Origin: Apiosordaria backusii
Taxonomy: Eukaryota > Ascomycota > Sordariomycetes > Sordariales > Lasiosphaeriaceae
Assembly: GCA_030549205.1 (NCBI GenBank)
Contig: JAUKTV010000035.1
Coordinates: 1 to 24,275, forward strand
Direction of reading: 5' to 3'
DNA length: 24,275 nucleotides
The position numbers and the translations under genes are program-made. Shown one piece after another: positions 20,236-24,275 of the stretch (the stretch's first letter is position 1; each line of letters opens with the position of its first letter). Below the pieces are notes generated by a model, which was given only the letters and a program-made list of their open reading frames with translations, was not told the origin of the DNA and searched no databases.

Positions 20236-20359
20236 AAAGATTTAAAAAATAGTATTTTAATACTTTTAATAGTACTTTTACTTTCCTTTTAAACACTAAA
20301 GACCTAAAAAACAGTATTTTAATACTTCTAATAATACTTTTACTTTCCTTTTAAACCTT
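20236..20359. repeat. Two tandem 62-bp repeats
   Basis: AAAGA(C/T)(C/T)TAAAAAA(C/T)AGTATTT begins at 20236 and 20298, and each copy ends in TTTACTTTCCTTTTAAAC. It lies just before the part of the Copia relic where the coding frame opens. Confidence 0.8.
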
Positions 20360-21770
20360 TAACCTTCTTTACTATAGAAGATAAAGATATATATAACCTT
20401 CTTATAAGCCTTAAAGCTTTAAAGACCTTTAACCTTCTATTGACTTTTAACCTCTTTAAAGGCTTTAACTTTACTTAGTACTTCTAATAGCTATAAAATA
20501 ACCTTATAATTACCTTTAATAGTAAGATTAAGGTTACTATAGTAGGTTTTACTAATTAAATTGAAGCTTTAAGTATTAAAATTAACTAAGTTAATACTTA
20601 TATTAACAATTTCAATACTTACCTTTTATTAAAATATATTACTTTAAGTCCCTTTAAGTCTTTTTTTAAACCTTCTATAAACTTACCTATACTATCCTTA
20701 TCTTTAATTACTTTAACTTATATAGGTCTATTAGCCTTTATTACTATACTTATTATAGCACCCTCTTTAAATTAAACTGCTTAAAAGACTACTATACTTT
20801 TAATAAAGGATCTTAATAAATAAGTCCTTTACTTTATTAAAAAACAAAAGCTTTTAAATCCTAAAAACTAGTACTTTTAATACTAGACTTTTACTATTTA
20901 AATAAAGGTTTTAGGCCTTTTTAAGTTTATAAATAAGCCTAAGTTAATTATTAATTTACTAAACGATAACTTAAAAGCCTTCCTTCTTTTTACTATTTAA
21001 AATATCCTATAGGTAAGCTTACTACTTACTATTAAAGTTAAAAACTCCTTAATAACACTTTTTTAACGATTATAAACTTAATATACCTTTACTTAAGCTA
21101 TCCTTTAAAATAAGCTTTATAAGGCTTACTATACTATTAAATTCAATAGTTTATTAAAAGTAGTTAAATATAATACTAAGTTTAATACTTTTATTATAAG
21201 GCTTTAAAACTTAAATATTACAATTTAGCTTATTAATTAAGTTAATTATTACTTAAACTTATTAAAAGGTAGTTTTCTATTATAATATAAGCACTTTAAA
21301 GCTTTAATTTACTAAAATAAGTATAATTTCGGCTATTCTTACTATCCTATATTAGAATTTTTATAAAGGAAGCTTTTAATTAAGACCTATATTTCCAATA
21401 CTATAATTACTTAAACCCTTTCTATACTTTATTCTTATACTACTTCTATTAAGGATTTTAAAGCCTTAAAGGCTTTAAATACTTTTATAAAAAACCCTAT
21501 AGAGCTTAGGCTTATTAAAAAGAAAAAAAAGAAAAAGAAAGAAAAAAAAAAAAAGGATACTAAAGACTTTAAAAATTCTAAAGAAATTTCTTTTATAGTA
21601 AGCTTTAACTTTAATATAAGCTTTTATAATATTAAACCTTTAAAGCTAACTATACTTTATAAATACTATAGCTTTATTAAGTTTATAGTATCTTTACTTT
21701 TTAAAGTCCTACCTTCTATATCTATTAACTTAATTAAATATATTAACTTAGCTTTAAAAGAAGCCTAACT
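20340..21770 (+). other. Gag region of the Copia relic
   Basis: The frame is nearly stop-free at 20341-20460 and 20641-20760, rich in Ser, Pro, Thr and Leu. Around 20830-20960 it reads FIKKQKLLNPKN-stop-YF-stop-Y-stop-TFTI-stop-IKVLGLFKF. This matches the Copia Gag N-terminal pattern 'L...NW..W...F......GLW.F' with Trp and Gln turned to stops. Near 21660 LYKYYSF may be a ruined CCHC zinc knuckle (Cys to Tyr). Confidence 0.6.
21516..21556 (+). repeat. 41-nt purine tract (Lys-rich tail of Gag)
   Basis: An uninterrupted run of A and G encodes lysines and a glutamate in the Gag frame, then DTKDF. RIP cannot act on runs of A, and a basic stretch near the nucleocapsid is usual, so this is probably original sequence lengthened by slippage. 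Confidence 0.7.
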
Positions 21771-22040
21771 TTTTAACATTAAGTCTATAGTTTATATTTA
21801 CAATAATAAAAACCTTTTTACTAACTTTATTAAAGTAAAGGTTAAGCCTTTAATTATAGAAAATAGCCTTATAAGAATTATTAATAAAGGTATTATAAAA
21901 GTCCAATTCTTTATTAAAACCTATAATAATAAGGCTTATTTTTTAACTATTAGCTTTATTAAAACCTTTTTTATTCTTACTTTTTTATTAAATATTATTA
22001 ATAAAGACTATTTATATAGTATTAAAAAAGCCCTATATAG
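21770..22040 (+). other. Aspartic protease region of the Copia relic
   Basis: Starting at 21775 the frame reads NIKSIVYIYNNKNLF, matching the Copia protease start D-S-G-S-x-x-H-I-C-N-(N/D)-x-x-L-F. The catalytic Asp reads as Asn and the following Gly as Lys; His and Cys read as Tyr. It continues into INKGIIKVQF and FLLNIINKDYL, corresponding to the conserved 'I.GKG.V.V' and 'LLS...L' parts. The active site is therefore lost. Confidence 0.7.
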
Positions 22041-22289
22041 TTAAAAGCTTACCAATAGTAATTGCAATCTTATTGCCTTTTTAAATTTTAAAAGATTAGG
22101 GTTTTATCTTAACTTTAAAGGCTAACCTTAATTAAAAATATCCTACTAATAGTACTTTAGTAATTACTTTACTTTCTTTAAAGCCTTTAAAGCTTTTAAA
22201 ATTTTAAAAAAAGGCTCCTTTAAAGCTCTTAACTTTTTAAAAGAAGATAGGTCTTTTAAGGATTTTAATAAGCCTTTATTAACCTTAAT

Positions 22290-23120
22290 TTAATTAACTA
22301 TCTTTTAATATATATAGCTTAAGTATATAGGTCTTAACCTTTTAAAGAAGACCTCTTTTATTATTAAAGGTATACTTAATTTATAAAAGGTTAGGCTTAA
22401 GGATTTAGTTTATAAAAACTATAATACTATAAAAATCCTTTAAAGGCCTTTTAAGAATCTTATTTAAGACCTTCCTTTTACTTTAAACTGTTTAAAAAAG
22501 GACATTATTACTATTAAGCCTATTCTACTATTAAAAAAACCTTATAGTTTAATTATAATAAATTAAAAGACCTATTTCTAATTTCTTAAGCTATTAATTA
22601 TTAAAGATAATATTATTATAGCACTTTATTTACTATTTAAAAGCCTAAATAATACCTTCCAATAATACCTTACTTACTTTTATTATAATAAGGAAAAAGA
22701 AGTCCTTTCTTTAAGTATTTACTTTATTAAAAAGGATATTGGCTTTAGTATATTAAGCCTTAGAACTTGCAATTAAAATAGCCTAACTAAGTACTTTATT
22801 AAAGTCATTTTAAACTATTTTAAGGCTACTATTTTAATTTTAAACCTCCTTATTATTCTTTAAAGATATATAACCATTCCTATAGTAGAAATTCTTAACT
22901 ATATAGCTTAAAACTTTAAAGATCTTATACTTTATTAAGCCTTTTATAATAAACTATTGCCCTTTTAAATATTATATTAATTAAACCTTTTAAACTATAA
23001 GGCTATAGGTATTAAGATTATAGTATATATCTTTATTAAAGATCGAACTATAGGTCTTAAGCTTACCCTATAAGAAATTAAAGAAAGACTTATAGTTATT
23101 TTAAGTTATTAAACCTACTT
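22290..23120 (+). other. Pre-integrase zinc motif and integrase region of the Copia relic
   Basis: At about 22300-22440 the frame reads LKYIGLNLLKKTS, then VYKNYNTIKI, fitting the H-x-x-L-G-H-x-G...L and C-x-x-C halves of the HHCC motif with His and Cys as Tyr. At 22864 RYITIPIVEILNYIA corresponds to the late integrase core (about 'R......P...W..A'). I could not place the catalytic Asp-Asp-Glu residues with confidence. Confidence 0.6.
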
Positions 23121-23659
23121 AATTTACTTAAACTTAAATAAAGTTATTAAAACTAGCTTTATTAAGTTCTATAAGGACCTATTAATTTAGATTATAGGTC
23201 TTTTAAGCTCTATACGTCTTTTAAAGGTCCTTAACTACTTTAATAAGTTAAAGAAAGATACTATTATTTAACTTTTTAAACCCTCTATTTATAGTCCCAT
23301 TATTCTACTAATTCTTAATTTTCTAATACTTAAATTATCCTCTATATTATCTATTTAACCGCTACTTAAGTCTATAATTCCAATACTTATAGTACCTTCT
23401 ATTATTATTAAAATCCTTCTATTTTAAACCTTATAGAAGTAATATAAAGAATTTATACCTATAGATAATATAAATTATAGTAAGCTTATTTTTTACTTAA
23501 TTTCTTATTATAAAAAGTACTATTTTATAAAGGCCTTAAAGCCTAATACCTTTAAATAAACCTTAAAATATCTTAAAAAAAAGCAATAGTTATAAACTAT
23601 CTTTATTAAATTACATTAACTTCTTATTATTAAGACCTTTTCTTTTATCTACTGATCTT

Positions 23660-24275
23660 AAGTTAAAAAAAAGCCTATTATAAACCGTTAGGTTTTTAAA
23701 GATAAAAAGAATTTATAAGGTATTATAGTAAAGTTTAAAGCCTAATTAGTTACTTAAGGTTTTTAATAGGCCTTTAAAATCGACTTTAAATAGACCTATA
23801 CTTCCATTATAAGGCCTTTAACTTAAAGAATTATACTGGCCTTTACAGCTATATTTAACTGGGATTTAAAGTAAGTAGACTTTATAGAAACCTTTTTAAA
23901 CTTAAAGACTGATTTTAATATCTATATTGAAATTCTATAAAGACTATTTAAGTTTATTTATAATAGTATTAATATTATAATACTATTAAAAGTAACTGGA
24001 TAGAACCCTATTAAGGACTAAATTATTCTATTAAAGAAATCCTTATATAGTTTAAAAATAGGCTTCTTACTTTTAATAATAAAAGGTCTTTATAATAACT
24101 TAAGCTTTAAGTTTTAGGGCTTTTATTTTTAATATAGCTATCTATTTTCACTTAAACTATAAAATCTTTATTATTAATTATATTAATGACTATTTAATTA
24201 TAGGCCTTAAGCCTTTATAGCTTTAAACTTTAAAGATATTATTTTAGGGAAAGTTATTATTAATATCGAAGATTT
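23660..24275 (+). other. Reverse transcriptase region of the Copia relic (partial)
   Basis: From 23671 the frame reads KPIINR-stop-VFKDKKN, then VKFKA-stop-LVT-stop-GF and IDFK-stop-TYTSIIRP, the well-known Copia series 'K.RWV.K.K...G...KYKARLVA.GF.Q..GIDY.ETFAPV'. ILAFTAIFNWDLK-stop-VDF matches the segment bearing the first catalytic Asp (Q-M-D-V), which is kept as VDF. Near 24040 LLKKSLYSLK matches KALYGLKQ. At 24179-24190 the YVDD box reads YIND, with an Asp-to-Asn change; it sits one frame over from the parts before and after it, implying two small compensating indels. The domain runs off the window end. Confidence 0.85.

Larger units (their letters stand above)
20340..24275 (+). pseudogene. 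RIP-degraded Ty1/Copia retrotransposon gag-pol, cut by the window edge
   Basis: One plus-strand frame carries Gag, protease, pre-integrase/integrase and reverse transcriptase words in the Copia order (integrase before reverse transcriptase) from about 20340 to 24150. Protein-like anchors at 20809, 21775, 22327, 22864, 23671 and 24001 all fall in the same frame, so almost no net indels have accumulated although dozens of stops have. Stops are nearly all TAA/TAG at Gln or Trp positions. Cys and His read as Tyr, Asp as Asn, and Gly as Lys or Glu: transitions of the RIP type on both strands. The element cannot be active. The 3' part (end of reverse transcriptase, RNase H and 3' LTR) lies beyond the window; a 5' LTR was not recognised. 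Confidence 0.85.

Noticed and set aside
1..24275. Mitochondrial or insect/apicomplexan AT-rich genome
   Set aside because: No mitochondrial genes or tRNAs were seen. The specific CA/TG depletion with TAA/TAG at Gln/Trp places in retroelement relics, next to a GC-normal LTR, fits fungal RIP better than general AT bias.

Overview
This window is a gene-poor, extremely AT-rich block whose wording suggests a filamentous ascomycete (Pezizomycotina) genome. Outside one 427-bp island, the dinucleotides CA and TG are conspicuously rare and TA is everywhere. Every reading frame that still looks protein-like is broken mainly by TAA and TAG, at places where Gln or Trp would be expected. This is the footprint of repeat-induced point mutation (RIP), the C-to-T process that fungi apply to duplicated DNA on both strands. 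I see no intact protein-coding gene, tRNA or rRNA.

Left part (1-5,200): satellite-like DNA. A ~149-bp tandem array built from 12-bp units (1-640) runs into a ~62-bp array (631-890). A ~2.4-kb array of ~167-bp units (about 1,900-4,350) follows, flanked by two direct copies of a ~153-bp element on its left and two inverted copies on its right. Middle part (5,200-15,000): decayed coding relics. These are a minus-strand stretch with an in-frame 84-codon duplication (6,395-6,860), a 15-bp minisatellite, and a ~2.9-kb minus-strand relic (about 7,640-10,605) whose end resembles the RNase H domain of Tad-type LINE elements. A divergent plus-strand relic (about 10,650-12,370) contains a 45-60-bp repeat in codon multiples. 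A minus-strand relic at 14,110-14,880 has a weak kinase P-loop-like motif.

At 14,940-15,366 sits a solo LTR of normal base composition. It starts TGTCACA, ends GTCACA, is flanked by a perfect 5-bp target duplication (AATTT), and carries a TATA box and internal repeats. It inserted into DNA already degraded, and it escaped RIP.

Right part: a ~2.4-kb array of 71-bp units, each with dyad symmetry (16,981-19,420), short repeats, and then a plus-strand Ty1/Copia retrotransposon relic (20,340 to the window end). Its Gag, protease, pre-integrase/integrase and reverse transcriptase regions are still readable for about 3.3 kb in essentially one frame, with catalytic residues destroyed. The window thus records at least one LINE-like and one Copia-like invasion, satellite expansion, RIP silencing, and a later LTR-element insertion.
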